A stretch of DNA of 64,000 nucleotides, taken from Xiphophorus maculatus (Eukaryota > Chordata > Actinopteri > Cyprinodontiformes > Poeciliidae). A model generated the notes under the pieces. That model saw nothing but the letters and a program-made list of their open reading frames with translations, had not been told where the DNA came from and made no database searches. Below, one piece after another: positions 40,537-56,260 of the stretch. Each line of letters opens with the position of its first letter. The stretch's first letter is position 1. The position numbers were made by a program, and so were the translations under genes. Where the stretch lies: contig NC_036451.1 in NCBI RefSeq assembly GCF_002775205.1, positions 25,477,139 through 25,541,138 of the forward strand, read 5' to 3'.

Positions 40537-40925
40537 CAGGGATGCACCGATCAACTTTTTTCACTTCCGATGCCGATATCTGAGGTTTAACATCGGCCGA
40601 TACCGATCCGACACAGAAACAGTGTCGAATTGTTTTAAAACGCGTAATTTTTAAAAAAACGTAAATGTACTCAATTACAAATTTAAGTGATAACTCTGCA
40701 CCAGTACAGCACAGTTAAATACACCAATATCTTCACAATCTTGGTCAAACATGTAAAAACGACTTTAAGTTGTTCAGGCAGTGCAATTAGGATTATAGCA
40801 CCAAATTGAAACTGACAAAAGCACATTGACCACCTTGGTCAAACATGTAAATAAAACGGCCAACTAATATTTTCTTTCCAATATGAAGACCAATACATAT
40901 TAGTATCAGGATCAGTGCGTCTCTA
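40537..40925. mobile_element. hAT-like MITE with perfect 8-bp target duplication
   Basis: Ends cagggatgcaccgatc and gatcagtgcgtctcta are imperfect inverted repeats of the fish TAGRGATGCACCGAT type. Flanked by atatgaac at 40529-40536 and 40926-40933. Interior contains catcggccgataccgatccg. No open frame. Confidence 0.9.
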
Positions 40926-41799
40926 ATATGAACATGCACACTATACACAAAAAATTAGTTTGCCGCCCTCCCCCTGTTGTTTGCGCCCCGGGCTACTGCC
41001 CTTTCTAAAGTCTGGCCCAGTTTATGAAGCAAGAACAATCCGAACCCGACTGTGAGATCCTTCAAACTTTTTTTTAAAAAAAAGAAAGAAAAAAAGCAGC
41101 TTCTCCTCATGTTTGTGTTTAACCTTGTCAGACGGGATGAAAGACAGCTTTCAACATGGAGACACGCAGCAGCTTTGTTGCAGGGAGGGCTTGATTGCCC
41201 GTCAGAATAGAAGTCGTCTGTGTTAATTAATATAAAAAATCTTTTTTAAAAAGCATGAGGCAAACCTCCAAAAGAAATTCACTGCTGCACAGAAAGTCTT
41301 TTGAAGTCACCCTCCTCCTCCACCACATACATCATTCTTTTTTTTTTAACATCTCAATCTCTTTTACCTGTTTTATAAATGATGTGCGCATGTACAGTAG
41401 GTTTTCCTGTGACGCCTTTAAACAGACGATCAAGGTGAAATGATATGAATGCAAATCTCCTTGTGATGGTTTCCACGCATCCGCCGCGCAGAAAGACGAG
41501 CTTACATGCGAGTGAAGAGAGAGAGAAGGGAAAAAAAACAAGAAAGGGAAGGGGGAAGGGGGCAAAAAAAAGTGAAACTTAACAATATAAAAAGAAAATC
41601 TTTTAAAGAAAGGAACTAAAAAGACCTCTGTAGCTAACAGCATTATCTGTTTGGTGTTACAGCGCGGTTGCATCATGCCTCTCAGAACAAAACTCTGCAC
41701 TCATCTTTGCTGACAATGAACACTGAAGTTGGCAGAAATTTGCTGTGAAACGAGACAAAAAAAAAAGTGCAATTTATGAAGAGGAGGGAGGAGGGAAAG
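40926..41799. other. No gene recognised
   Basis: Contains an old transposon end near 40960-41010 (gccccgggctactgcccttt) and purine-rich low complexity near 41515-41580. No exon seen. Confidence 0.35.
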
Positions 41800-42330
41800 T
41801 GAGGCAACCTCCGGGCCTCGGGCTTTTGTCAGTGGGCACTTCTGGTCGGTGACCCTGCGGCGCACCGACTGGATTGACAGCGATTCACACTATTATTATT
41901 AATAGTAATATTATTATTATTTTCGTTAAAATGAATTCAGCTGGTGAGCTTGATTTCTGAACGCCGTCAAACAGAACAATGTTCAATTCTGCAGCCTGAA
42001 CGGAGACAATTAGGATTAACCGGCGCAGTTTGATAACACGGAGGGTTCAGACGGGGGCACATTGATCTGCCCCTCTCTAAGTGGGTCATTTATTATTACT
42101 GGTTTTTTTTTTTTCTTTAGGAAAAAAAGAAATTGGTGGAGTAAAAAGTTTGCCAAGGATTTGCGGTAATTATCTCATCCCCGTATAGCGGGGGCACAGC
42201 ATGAGGCCTTGGTAAATTACACGTCTCCCTCCTAACTCCTGGATGGTTTATGGCCGTGCATTATGCATAAACCGCGCCGGAGCGCCTCAAACGTCCCCCA
42301 AGTGGATTGAAATAAAGTTGACGCTGCTCT
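41800..42330. promoter_or_regulatory. Candidate conserved non-coding region upstream of bcl6
   Basis: Complex sequence with homeodomain and octamer-like words (gacaattaggattaacc, gcattatgcataaacc, ggcacagcatgaggcc), about 3 kb upstream of the bcl6 promoter. Appearance only; an alignment is needed. Confidence 0.3.
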
Positions 42331-43827
42331 TTGTTTGGAGCTCCGCGCCGTCTTTATTTGGCAGTGCTGAATCGGAGATTGCTGTAAAACAAACAAAAAA
42401 AAAAAAGGCGTCCGTCTTAATTATTTTTGGAGACTTTCTCGCCCTCCCTACTTCCCCACCACCACCAGTCTCGCAATGGTTCGTGAACACCTGAAGTGTT
42501 TCTTTTTTTGTTGCTGTTATTTTTTGGAGGGATTCCGGCTGCAAATGGGCGGATGCTCGGGCACTCCGCTGGGAGATGTCACTCTTGCTGAAGTGGGAAA
42601 GAGAGAGAGAGGGAAGGAGGGTGTGTTGCTGTACAATAAGTTGGGGGAAAAAAGAAAGGCAAGAATAAAAAACAGGAGCACAGACTGTTGGGGGCAACAT
42701 TAATCTCAGACCCCACCAAGTCAAAGTTGTTTAAATCTCATCAAAAACATTAAAAACGTGGCTTTTTTTTTTTTGTTTCATGCTCAAAATAATAGAACTT
42801 ACTTTTAGAAAGTCTTTAAAGGTTTCTGAAGGGAGGAAAGTCTTCAATCGGAAAACGTTCCCTCTTACTGCTGGTTTCAAAGTCCATAAAATGAGACCTC
42901 TGGGAAACTTCCAGAGATCATCTGTGCCTGCAGGTGCTGCCCCTTCCCTACTTGCCGCTGCAGACTGGTGCTCAGCTGGCTGAAAGAAAGCCGCCTTGTG
43001 CTTTCAAATGTTGCTCTTTGAAAATATGTCCGGTTGCAGAAAACACAAAAAGGTCAGGGTGTGAAAACTAAAAGGCAATGCTGGTTCCCTCTGGTGTAGA
43101 GGCACTTGAGCACATGTAGCAGTTGCTCGTTCTACATTTTTTGCTCAAGTTTGTGTTCAATTTAAAACAATTAGTTTTATAGATTATTATTTAACTGTAA
43201 CAATCAATGCGTGCTAGTGTTGTTGCTCCCTGACTTTAAATAATACATTAAAATGTCTCTAACATTTTAGTTCTTTTTTTTCTCCTTTCTCTGATACTTT
43301 TACACATTTATCTACTGTATATCAACCCACGTGATAACAGTAATTTACTTTCAGTCAGTTTACACACTAATTCTGAGCTAAAGTTGCAGCTGCAACTTCA
43401 ACAGGGGGCTGGGCAGGCGGGCCATGGGCACCTTTGGAGAAAGGCTGGTCACCCCCCTGACACCCAAAGAAAATCATCATCAATTTATATAAAAGGCATA
43501 CAGAGTCATTTTCTTCAATAAAGACATAAATGTAAAAACACAATCAGTGCATGCATAAAGTTTTAAATATTTATGTCTTTTTTTGTTGTTTAGTTGTGGC
43601 ACTCTAAAATTTTACCGGCCCTCTCTGGCCATCCCTATAAAAATGTCCTGGGGCCACCACTATTTAACTCAACTATATCCACAAATATGTCCTGTTTCTT
43701 TAAGAGTAAAATCATATTTTATAAGTCTTAAAACAACTATTCATCATTTCAGTTTTTTTATGTCCTACATAAATTAACAAAGTTTTTTTATATATATATC
43801 TTTTTTTTTTTACTCTCCCAAGCCCAG
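42331..43827. other. No gene recognised
   Basis: AT-rich. Around 43400-43650, blocks such as gggggctgggcaggcgggcc and gtcctggggccaccac look like an old transposon remnant. Confidence 0.35.
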
Positions 43828-43915
43828 CAAATGCTCCTCCTCTGCCAAGGAGTGAACGGGATGAGAAAAGACGGCGAATCCGTGGTTTGGAATCACCACA
43901 AGCAAGGCTTCCAAG
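43828..43915 (+). other. Possible internal exon (88 nt) upstream of bcl6
   Basis: A long pyrimidine tract plus acceptor (ttttttactctcccaagcccag) and a strong donor ccaag|gtgagt bound 88 nt. If joined to the possible exon ending 35598, the frame from MMPNAFQQKK stays open across it. If then joined to the bcl6 acceptor at 47418, it meets TGA at once. It could therefore be a 5'UTR exon with an upstream ORF, or part of a lncRNA. Confidence 0.35.
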
Positions 43916-44999
43916 GTGAGTCACTGACAGTAAATGTGTGCCCACATGTTGCGAGACGAACGCAACTTCTAACGCGTTGCCCGTTTTACATCTCGTAACC
44001 GAGATTCGGAGGCTCGCCTATGAAAGCCTGTAAACGATGCTCAACTTCACACCAGGCCTGCCTTCTGCGCAGGGATGAAAACAAAACCCACAGAGTTCAG
44101 GCTTGTCCTAGATGCCTTTAATTGCATGCGAGCGCCTGGCTGGTGATGGTCGCAGACAGGAAATGGATCAACACAACAAACACCACATGGCTGCAAAAGA
44201 GAGGTGGAAAAAACAAAGGAGCAGTTTTATTCTTTTAAAATGATGCAGAGTTCACATGCACATTAAAATAACAAAGCAATGCACTGTTCATTTTCCAGAT
44301 TGTTCTCTTTTTTTTTTGTAATTTCTCCTCATCTATCAAATGAATCCAGTCAAAAAGAAACAGAAGTCAATCCAGACTGAGCAACAGTAGGCTGTAGCCC
44401 GCAAAACAACACTCTCCTGACCTTGACATTACTTTTTTTTTTTTTACAATGTTGACAACATGTCCCAGAGCGTTTTAAACATTAACTTATTTATAACCAG
44501 GAGCTGCATGCGTGCTCTACTCTGGACTCCCAAGCCTTAAGTTTTCCTATTGCAATGCAATTACAGAAATGCAACAAGTTTGCTTTACTATGCAGACAAA
44601 ACCCCGTACAGCAAAGAGCCTAAAGTTCTATAAAAAAAACAACAGTCAGCCAAAGGTTACAGACAGTTACCGAACAGTTATAAGCAGAGATGAGGGAAAA
44701 AAACAACAACATATAGCTGAGCTAAAGAGCCAGTTCAAACCGTGCGCTGAGAAAAAAAACAATCCCATCCGACCGCTGCACCGACTCGATGCATTACAGA
44801 GGAAATATCAGTCTATTAAAGCTCTCCCCCCCAAAAACCTTCCCCACCGACGGCATGAAGTTAACATACCCGCAGGGAAATGCGCCTACAAACTGATAAG
44901 AGCCCCAAAAGCAAGGCAGAGACATCGACCTGTCCGCACGGACCTAATTCAGAGCTCTGTCTCTGCGCAGCTCATGTATGGACTGTATGTGTGTTAAAT
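43916..44999. other. No gene recognised; upstream flank of the bcl6 promoter
   Basis: The 161-codon open frame at 44512-44997 matches nothing I know and has no start-site or splice support. It is probably chance. Confidence 0.4.
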
Positions 45000-45069
45000 G
45001 CGACGGAAGGCAGCGGCACGGTGCGCTGTTCAAGTCACGGAATATAAATTAGTTCTGAGAATTTCGGGG

Positions 45070-45442
45070 GCTGGTTTTCTCGAGCCGGTGACGTCGCCAG
45101 CTCGCCGTCCTGTGACTGCGCGGGCTGAACCAAAAGCAGGGGGATTCCGGACCCCGGGAAGCGAATAACTTCGTTATTTTCGACAATTACACGCATTTTA
45201 TTGCTCGTTTGAACGAGTATTGAAATATATTTCCGCTCTAAAAATCGCCAGGCGCCGTTCGCGTTTGAAGCAGCGCTTTGAAACGAGCTGGTTTTGAAAA
45301 CTTTAGAAAAAAGTGTCTCTCCCCTGCGCCGGCAGAGTGGTACGGTCTCAGGCTCAAATTCCGAGAATTGTGCTCCTCTGATTCTTAGAACAGGGGTTCT
45401 TAGAAGTGGTGATGCAAGAAGTTTCTAGGAAAGCGCTACCAG
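45070..45442 (+). other. bcl6: bcl6 exon 1, non-coding in the standard model
   Basis: The segment 45340-45442 matches, as I remember it, the 3' part of human BCL6 exon 1: CTCAAATTCCGAGAATT, two TTCTTAGAA motifs, GTGATGCAAGAAGTTTCTAG, and a final CCAG. A donor follows at 45443 (ccag|gtgatt). It can join the acceptor at 47418 (ttggcag|aacttgac), eleven bases before the BCL6 ATG, giving a 1976-bp first intron. The 5' end is an estimate from a TATA-like stretch at 45043-45050. The exon contains a single ATG, at 45412, discussed under findings. A later start inside the GC-rich stretch 45.55-46.1 kb is an alternative. Confidence 0.75.
45359..45431 (+). promoter_or_regulatory. bcl6: Cluster of four TTCNNNGAA (BCL6/STAT) sites in bcl6 exon 1
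   Basis: Sites seen: TTCCGAGAA at 45359-45367, TTCTTAGAA at 45382-45390, TTCTTAGAA at 45397-45405, and TTCTAGGAA at 45423-45431 (reverse complement of the BCL6 consensus TTCCTAGAA). All fit TTCN3GAA, which BCL6 and STAT5/STAT6 can both read. In mammals, BCL6 sites in exon 1 mediate negative autoregulation and are disrupted by mutation in some lymphomas. Conservation here suggests the same loop in fish. Confidence 0.75.
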
Positions 45443-46119
45443 GTGATTTTTTAAATTCCATTTTTTTTATTTTTTTTTTTTCATTTAATGTGGCGCGAAG
45501 TTTTTATCTGCTTGTGTTTTTTGTTTATGTTTTTAGACGTTTGTCCGGTTTTGTGTCTGCTTGTGTGTTTTGTGAAGCCGGCCGGGGCTGCGTGTGGCTG
45601 TGTCAGAGTGCGAACAGTGGAAACTCCGGAGAGGGAGAAAGCGGCGGCTGCTGCTGCGGCTGTGTGTGACAGCCGGAGCGCCGCTCTCTCCGTCTCTGGC
45701 AGACCGGCTCGGCCGGCCGGCCGGTCGGTCCGTCTGGAAGCGGCGGGCGGGCGGACGGCAGTCTCCAGCGGTTGTCGGCTGTCACACTCGGCGGTGCTGT
45801 AAAGCAGAGTGATGACGCGCTGGTTTGAGGGAGCAACATCGGAGGAAAATGGAGCGCTGAGTGCGGCTCGCAGCGCACGGTGCTCGGGGTGCCTGTGATT
45901 AAATCCCCACTTTGTTCGTTCAAGTGTCAAAACACAGAGGAACGGCGGCGAGCGCTGTCACGCGAACTTCGCAGACAGCGTGGCAACCGCACGTTCGGGT
46001 TGTGCATCTATGTTGTTTCTGGTGCGCAGCAGCCGCGGTAATTTGCTCTAATGGAGCGCAAAGGGCTGCCCAGAACAAATCCCCCTGTTACCGTAACACT
46101 GCAGCGGAAATGTTACTGT

Positions 46120-46171
46120 TGATGTGTGTGTGTGTGTGTGTGTAGGGGTGAGAGTGTGTGTGTGTGTGTGT
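46120..46171. repeat. Two (GT)n runs in bcl6 intron 1
   Basis: (TG)n at about 46120-46142 and again at about 46153-46171. Confidence 0.9.
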
Positions 46172-50301
<4,130 letters not shown>

Positions 50302-51595
50302 GCTAAGCTAAAAGAGGGGGACAAAAACAAACAAAAAAAACCAAACGGTTACCTTGGAGGCAGTCTTGACCCTGGCATTTAACGACCCCCACCCTCCTAC
50401 AAACTTGTACAATCATCCAAAATAGTAGTGCCACACTGTGTTATTGAGACAATTCAATTGGCCGCGTCTGCCATTCTAAACGGGTTTCCACTACATGTGA
50501 TGCTAGAGCCACTTATGGTATCTTAGTCACTTTATGATTTCTTTATAGATCTAATTATATAAATATATATATGTATGTTGGGAGTGTTTTTCAGATTTGA
50601 AGGTACGTATATAAAGCTTTATTTTCTTGAGAAGGATGAAATGTAAACAATGTGTTGTTTTTTGGGGGGGAAAATACAGTATTTTATATCAGAGAACTTA
50701 CTTTTCTGAAAGTATTGACAATTTTGACAGGTGGTACATATATTTTAAGACAAAATAAATAAACAGGCTTTGTGGCTATATAAATTTGTCTAGACATTTT
50801 TAAGCGTATGTACAGACACGTAGGCGTAACAGGCAGGATGGGTGGGGCGCATTGGGATTGGATGGAAAACGTATCGGACGGCTGCTGCTGTCTGACAGTT
50901 TCGTGCATGAGGTATTTCTTACCGTTGTCGGGCAGACCACGTAAATATTGTGACATATTGTGTTCTATCTGTGCGATTGCTCTCTGCTGGCAGAGCCAAT
51001 CTAAGCGTTTTTTGAACTGCATTTCTGGGTACTGCTTTGTAATGACCAAGAAAAAAAAAAAAGCAAAAAAAAAAAAAAGAAAGATGTTCTCATTTTGTTT
51101 TTCTTGTTTGTTTTTTCCTCTTTTTTTGCTTCAGATGTGTTTATATATAGATGTGACTTTAGGTTTTTGTTCATTTTAGTTGTTTTTTTTTCATAAGTGA
51201 AAGTTTACAGTTCTTGCTCTTTGTTCCAGATCCTACCGTAAACTTGTGTCGATGTTGAGCTTTTATTTGACTTTTTTTTTGTTTGTTTGTTTGTAGATAC
51301 ACTGTGTATTCAATGTGCCTTTCTCTAAGCTGGCTGACCTCTTCAGGGTTCAGACCAGCTCTATTAAAGGTACAACTCAAGGACACCACTTGTCCTAATT
51401 CCCAGTATGTGTGTGTGTGTAAGTATATATTTCTAAATACTTGTCTGTAACCTTACAACATGAAACTTTATCATTGTAAAAAAATTCAAGACTTTTTTTT
51501 TGGATTGGGTTTCTTTTTTTTTAACTGCATTAAAATTATTGTACAATGTTATAAATGTATGAATGTAAAATAAAGGTACTGGATTTATATGTATT
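50302..51595 (+). other. bcl6: bcl6 3' untranslated region
   Basis: AT-rich sequence after the TAG at 50299-50301. A canonical AATAAA lies at 51569-51574, so the mRNA probably ends near 51590-51600. It carries long A runs (about 51049-51080) and T runs. No coding potential seen. Confidence 0.7.
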
Positions 51596-54213
51596 GAAAG
51601 CAGAGTTTTTCATTTTTGGTTAGAAAACTGCAATAACGACTGTTTTCAATTTATCACCAAAGTCTTCAACATGTAGAGTATATTTGGATTTTGTCATTTA
51701 ATAATACAAAGTAGAGCAGAATTGCAACACAACTAATAATTGTCAAATAATTTCTCTGCAGCTCCTCTAGAGTTACAATGAGCATAAAGTTAGTTCTGCA
51801 TTTCCAGGCTAATAGTTTAGATCAATAATGATTTGAACAGAGATGTTCAAAACCCTAACCTTTCTTTTCTTGGTCTTCATAATGCGGTTTTAATTTGGGA
51901 TGACAGAGTATAAAGAGGGCTGAGGCAAAAAAAAAATGCACACCAATCTTTCAAAAGACATTAAATGAAAAAACATCGTTCACATATTTGAAAAAAAAAA
52001 AATCACTTTCTAATATGAATTAGTTTGGGGTTCTTCTGTCACATAAAAATCCCAATAAAATACACTGAATCTTGTAACATGGAAAAAATGTGAAAACGAA
52101 CTTGGCAAGACAGCGGGGCGCTTCCGGTCGTTTTTCATGGGTTCACTAGAAATTAAATAATTACTTATAATCTAATTGTGACAGCTTGACAAAAACAAAA
52201 ATAATTACATAATTATACAAAGTAGATCCAGTAATGTAAAGATGTAAAGCCTTGAATTTTAATGTGCAACGTCTGCTGCCCCCTAATGGTGCAAAAAGGA
52301 AATGACAGGTGCTTTTGGTATAACGTCAATGAAATAAAAAGAAATGTAATTTAAAAGAATATACTGTGATTATGTTTTAACCAATGATTCAAAAATTTGT
52401 CTTCTTGTTTTCAAATCCCCCCGATTCAAATCTAGGAATTGCCTGCTGTGTCCATGTTGTGTAACTGGGCCGGAACCAGGACCAAGCCTCTGCTGCGTTA
52501 CTCAACTTTATGCAGCACTGTGGGAAAACTGCAGATCTTCCTCTCATATCAGATCTAACCTTCCATCATACGCCTACTTCCTGCTAATAAAACCGTCTAA
52601 AATGAGCAGCAGATAAAAATTACAGCTACAGAAGAAAACAATGGCAGAATTACAGTCATGTGAGAGAAAAAAAATAAAATAAATCCATCCTCTTAATCCA
52701 AACGTTTATGTATCTTCATATAAGAAAGTAAAAATCCAGCTGGTCTCCATGTCAGTGACGTAAATGTTTAACAAATACAACGTTGAGGAAAAAAAAAAAA
52801 AAGAGATCCTGAATTTAGACGCAGTGTGTCAAATTTCAGCCTCAAAGCCAGTGTGGGTCATAAAGAGGGCATGAGGCCGGCTAAAGCTGCTAATCAAAAC
52901 GGTTCTGACCGTCAGTCTGCTGGGTCGTGTTTAAACTATTAGAATCAATAACAAACGGAAAACATTTGACTCGGCTGCCAGTTTTCCGAAGAGCAAACAT
53001 CCCAAGAGGTTGGACCGTGTGTGGAACAAGAAAAGCTCTACGGGCTTCTGCTAGCATCGCTATGCTGAGCAGGACTATATCTGGATAAATAATAAGAAAC
53101 AATTTGAGTGTTAGAATAAGCAGAGCCCGACAACGGATGGACAACAGCAGCCTGTATATGACCCAAAAATACTTCCTTAAAAATAAAGAGAGTAACAGCA
53201 CACTGAGGTCAGAGAAACTGTAAAAAAAAAAATAATAAAAAAAAAGCAAAAGTGGCAACTCAGACCTAGCCTTCTTAATCATCGTCTTCCTACTCGCTCG
53301 ATTCTCATCGCCCTTCAGTGATTTCTCTCATTGAGCTCGATTTCTCTGGTTGGATTTCTACTGGACCAATCAGAGAACAGGTGATGTTTTGAACAGTGAC
53401 ATTGATTTCCTGCGCAGTTTTAGAATTGTAGTCTGCCCGTATGAGGGGTGGTAGTTTCAGCAATGGCAGCAGAGGAAGTGAACGAAGCCATTCTGTTTTT
53501 AACCAAGCTAATTGAAGTGAAGTACAATACGTAGATTAGAAAACAGAGTAAGTGTGGATTGTTTTGACGGAGTTCCAGGAAGCTCCTTCTCTCTGAGAAA
53601 AATAACACTGGTTCACATTTAGAAGGTTGAATCTGAAGACAGCAGAAGACTTCGGAAAGAACATGGTTTGAGGTGACAAAATCAGAGAAGCGCCGCAACA
53701 AACACTGACTTTACTCCATTGAAGTCATAGATTGACCCCATGAACTCCTCCATCCACCAAAGTTTTCTATTTAAACGTGAAGCCATCGGTCAGCCAGCCG
53801 GAGCTCGGCCCGAAACACCGGAGCACATTTACAACAGAACGCATAAAAAGAGAGATAGACAAGATGAAAGGTGCTACAACAAAACCCAGCTCAAAGTCCA
53901 GACTTTCAACTTAAATAAAAGGCTTCAGTAGGACCATAAACTGATGCACATAAAACCCACGAGAACTCTAAATGAAGAAGGGACGATGTTTTCCAGAACA
54001 ATATGTGAGAGGGACAAGGTCACACCGGCGACAGTAACGACAAGTTATTACTGCTGTGGGACGTGCTGCCCACTATTAGGGTCATGGAGGAAACTGGTGA
54101 ATTTTGGGTCAGCTGGTATTAAAACAAAGAATAAAACAAGCTGCTGTTCATGAAGACATTCGCAGATCTGATGGCGTTGTGCGACGCAGCGCTCTGATTC
54201 AGACAAACACAAA
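51596..54213. other. Intergenic DNA between bcl6 and lsm2 (tail to tail)
   Basis: AT-rich with A runs. The minus-strand open frame at 52890-53282 is hydrophobic because of T-rich composition and has no recognised family. No repeat family was assigned. Confidence 0.4.
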
Positions 54214-54233
54214 CACGCTAATGACATTTTAGC

Positions 54234-54736
54234 TTTATTTCCAAAAAATACACATAATTACAAAATGACTTCTTCCACGGTCATACTTGATGTTGACACA
54301 CCAAAGTATTTTTCCAAAAACAATAAAAAAAAAAAAAATCTACAAGTTGAGGCAAAAAGGCAGGAGAATTTCTTAACGAAGAAAATGAAATAAGGATTAA
54401 AATATTGTAACCTTATTTGTAAAAAAAACAGCCAAACAAAAAACAATTTTTATAATTTTAAACCAGAAACGTCAACACAAACACGGTCCTCTGTTGTTGG
54501 AACTAAAAGAATCAGATGAAGACTGCTAAACGTCCTGCGGGTTCGAGACAACCAACCCCGCTCTGCAAATTTCCATAATCAGGAATGCACTAAAAAAGAA
54601 AAAAAAAAGTCATTTTTTTTGTTGTTGAACTAAATCAAACTGCCATCTTTAAATAAAGTCATTACAAAACGTAAAGTTGTTGCATCTCATATTCCTCTGC
54701 CCCTCCCCCCGACCCCCGACCCACCCTACGACCCCA
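54234..54736 (-). other. lsm2: lsm2 3' untranslated region
   Basis: Begins after the TGA at 54739-54737 and runs to a minus-strand AATAAA (plus-strand TTTATT at 54234-54239). The RNA end is expected about 20 bases further on, so the lower boundary is approximate. A-rich, with no coding signal. Confidence 0.5.
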
Positions 54737-56110
54737 TCACTGCTTCTGCTGCATGGCTTCTTTTCGCGCCGCGTCTTGGAGCAGCTGCGTGTCCACCTCG
54801 TCGGCCGGCAGCTGGACGTACCGGACCACCGATCCACGGATGAAGCAGTTTTTCACCGACAGCTGAAGCAAACAGAACACGGTGCAGTTTGACGGCAGGA
54901 CGGAGCAAAATCGGGCTCAGAGATTGAATGAATGCCTGATTCTAATGCGGCGTCAAGTAAAAAGATTACTGGAGGGGTTAATCATTTTGTTGACTTCTTC
55001 TGAAAGTTTCTTTGAACGCGAATTCACTTAAACATTTGGCCGTGAGGCCACTGTTTTGATAAAGACGGTGTTTTGTCAGGACGTTGCCTCTTCTTCAGGG
55101 GTTTTCCACCGTTCTTGGTGTTGAAATTAAAGAGTTTTCCAGACAAATTCTAAGAGCTGTTGGAATCAGTCTCTTTAAAGCGAGTTTTTAATGTACTGAT
55201 TAAAAAAATAAAGGCAAGCGACTCCACAAATGGAATGAACCTCAATACTTCTCCAGAATTCTCTTTAATCAGCTTTTTTTTTAAAGTCAATAAGCCTCAT
55301 GTGTTTGGAAAGAAATAGTGACGGCACTTCCGGAAGTCCTAAAGTCAGCTTACCATATGTGGATATTTCTCTGGATCTGTGACGCTGATGTCTGTCAACT
55401 TGATGTTCAGGTACTGAAAGATAAGTATGGGAAAGGGAGACAAATAAACAATAATGCAAACAATGCAAACGCTAAAAGGCATTGACTTTAAATTATAATA
55501 ATAAAAACCATAAAACCAACCTGGTCAACAGAGTGAAGCGTTCCACAGATGCTGAAAACAGACGCAGGATATCAGTCATCACCCAAATCTACAGCTGTAA
55601 CCTACTTATGCATTACTGCGACTCTCTCACGTGAACATATTTATCCATACAAATGACAAAAAGCTACTCGAAAGGGCAGGATAGATGATTTGATCGTGTT
55701 AGTGTAAATATTCATTCATACAGTTGCTTTCACTCGGCTACTGCAACCAGCTAGCGTCCTTTCGTCCAGCCGAATAGCCGCAGCTACGGCGGAACAACGT
55801 CACAGCTTTAGGTGTTTCAGTCATAAACACTGACCTCAGGTCGTTTTTGAGCTCCACCACCACGTCCTTTCCCACCAGAGACTTGAAAAACGAGTAGAAA
55901 AGCTGGGAAACAGAGCGACATGCTAACGTTACTGTTAGCAAGGAAGCTACATGTCGAGCATGATGGAGGCGGTTTATAAGAGAGCCGCAGAACTCAGACC
56001 ACTTTATGCAGCGATAATGAGCTCGGAATCACACAAGAACTGGTGAAATTACAAGGAGTCTTTGTGTAAACTGTTAATCAATCTAAAAAGTTATTAAAGT
56101 TTCTTACCAT
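54737..56110 (-). CDS. lsm2: LSm2, U6 snRNA-associated Sm-like protein
   Basis: Subunit of the LSm2-8 ring that binds the U6 snRNA 3' end in the nucleus and of the cytoplasmic LSm1-7 ring for mRNA decay. Exons in transcription order: 56110-56108 (ATG only), 55902-55835, 55551-55521 (a 31-nt micro-exon), 55413-55354, 54862-54737. The 95-residue product begins MLFYSFFKSLVGKDVVVELK and ends RKEAMQQKQ, the same length as human LSm2 and nearly identical. The Sm1 motif covers the strands around VELKNDLSICGTLHSVDQYL, and Sm2 lies around NCFIRGSVVRYVQLP. All introns have gt..ag ends and phases that fit. The gene is tail to tail with bcl6 and is followed on the same strand by the 3' end of inpp5d at its promoter side. 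Confidence 0.97.
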
Positions 56111-56260
56111 TCTTGCTTGTGGTCTTTTGGAGGCAGCGCGTCTTCTGTTGATGACGTTTCAGGCTGCATTGACTGACCGGCTCCACCAGGGGGAGCCAGA
56201 GGTGTTTTCTGGTGCTCACAACTTCCAGCAAAGAAATAAAGGCCTTGGTAAGGTTGTCCA
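56111..56260 (-). promoter_or_regulatory. lsm2: Probable 5'UTR and promoter of lsm2
   Basis: The coding part of exon 1 is only the ATG (56110-56108) followed at once by the donor gtaag. The 5'UTR must lie just above it, with the promoter between it and the inpp5d 3' region. The transcription start could not be fixed; no clear TATA box is seen. Confidence 0.45.

Larger units (their letters stand above)
45000..46120 (+). promoter_or_regulatory. GC-rich promoter region of bcl6
   Basis: This block is visibly richer in CG dinucleotides than its AT-rich surroundings. It holds a TATA-like TATAAATT at 45043-45050, a CRE-like TGACGTCG at 45089-45096, exon 1, and a very GC-rich stretch at 45.57-45.97 kb inside intron 1 (runs of ggccgg and gcgg). 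Long open frames on both strands here reflect GC content. Transcription start sites were not determined. Confidence 0.6.

Noticed and set aside
44512..44997. 161-codon open frame on the plus strand
   Set aside because: No recognisable domain, lysine-rich because of A-rich DNA, and no splice or promoter support.
45481..45930. Open frames of 100-149 codons on both strands in the bcl6 GC-rich region
   Set aside because: Alanine/arginine-rich composition follows the CG bias. The region is intron 1 or promoter of bcl6.
52890..53282. 130-codon hydrophobic frame on the minus strand
   Set aside because: Phenylalanine/leucine-rich because of T-rich sequence. No family similarity and no exon signals.
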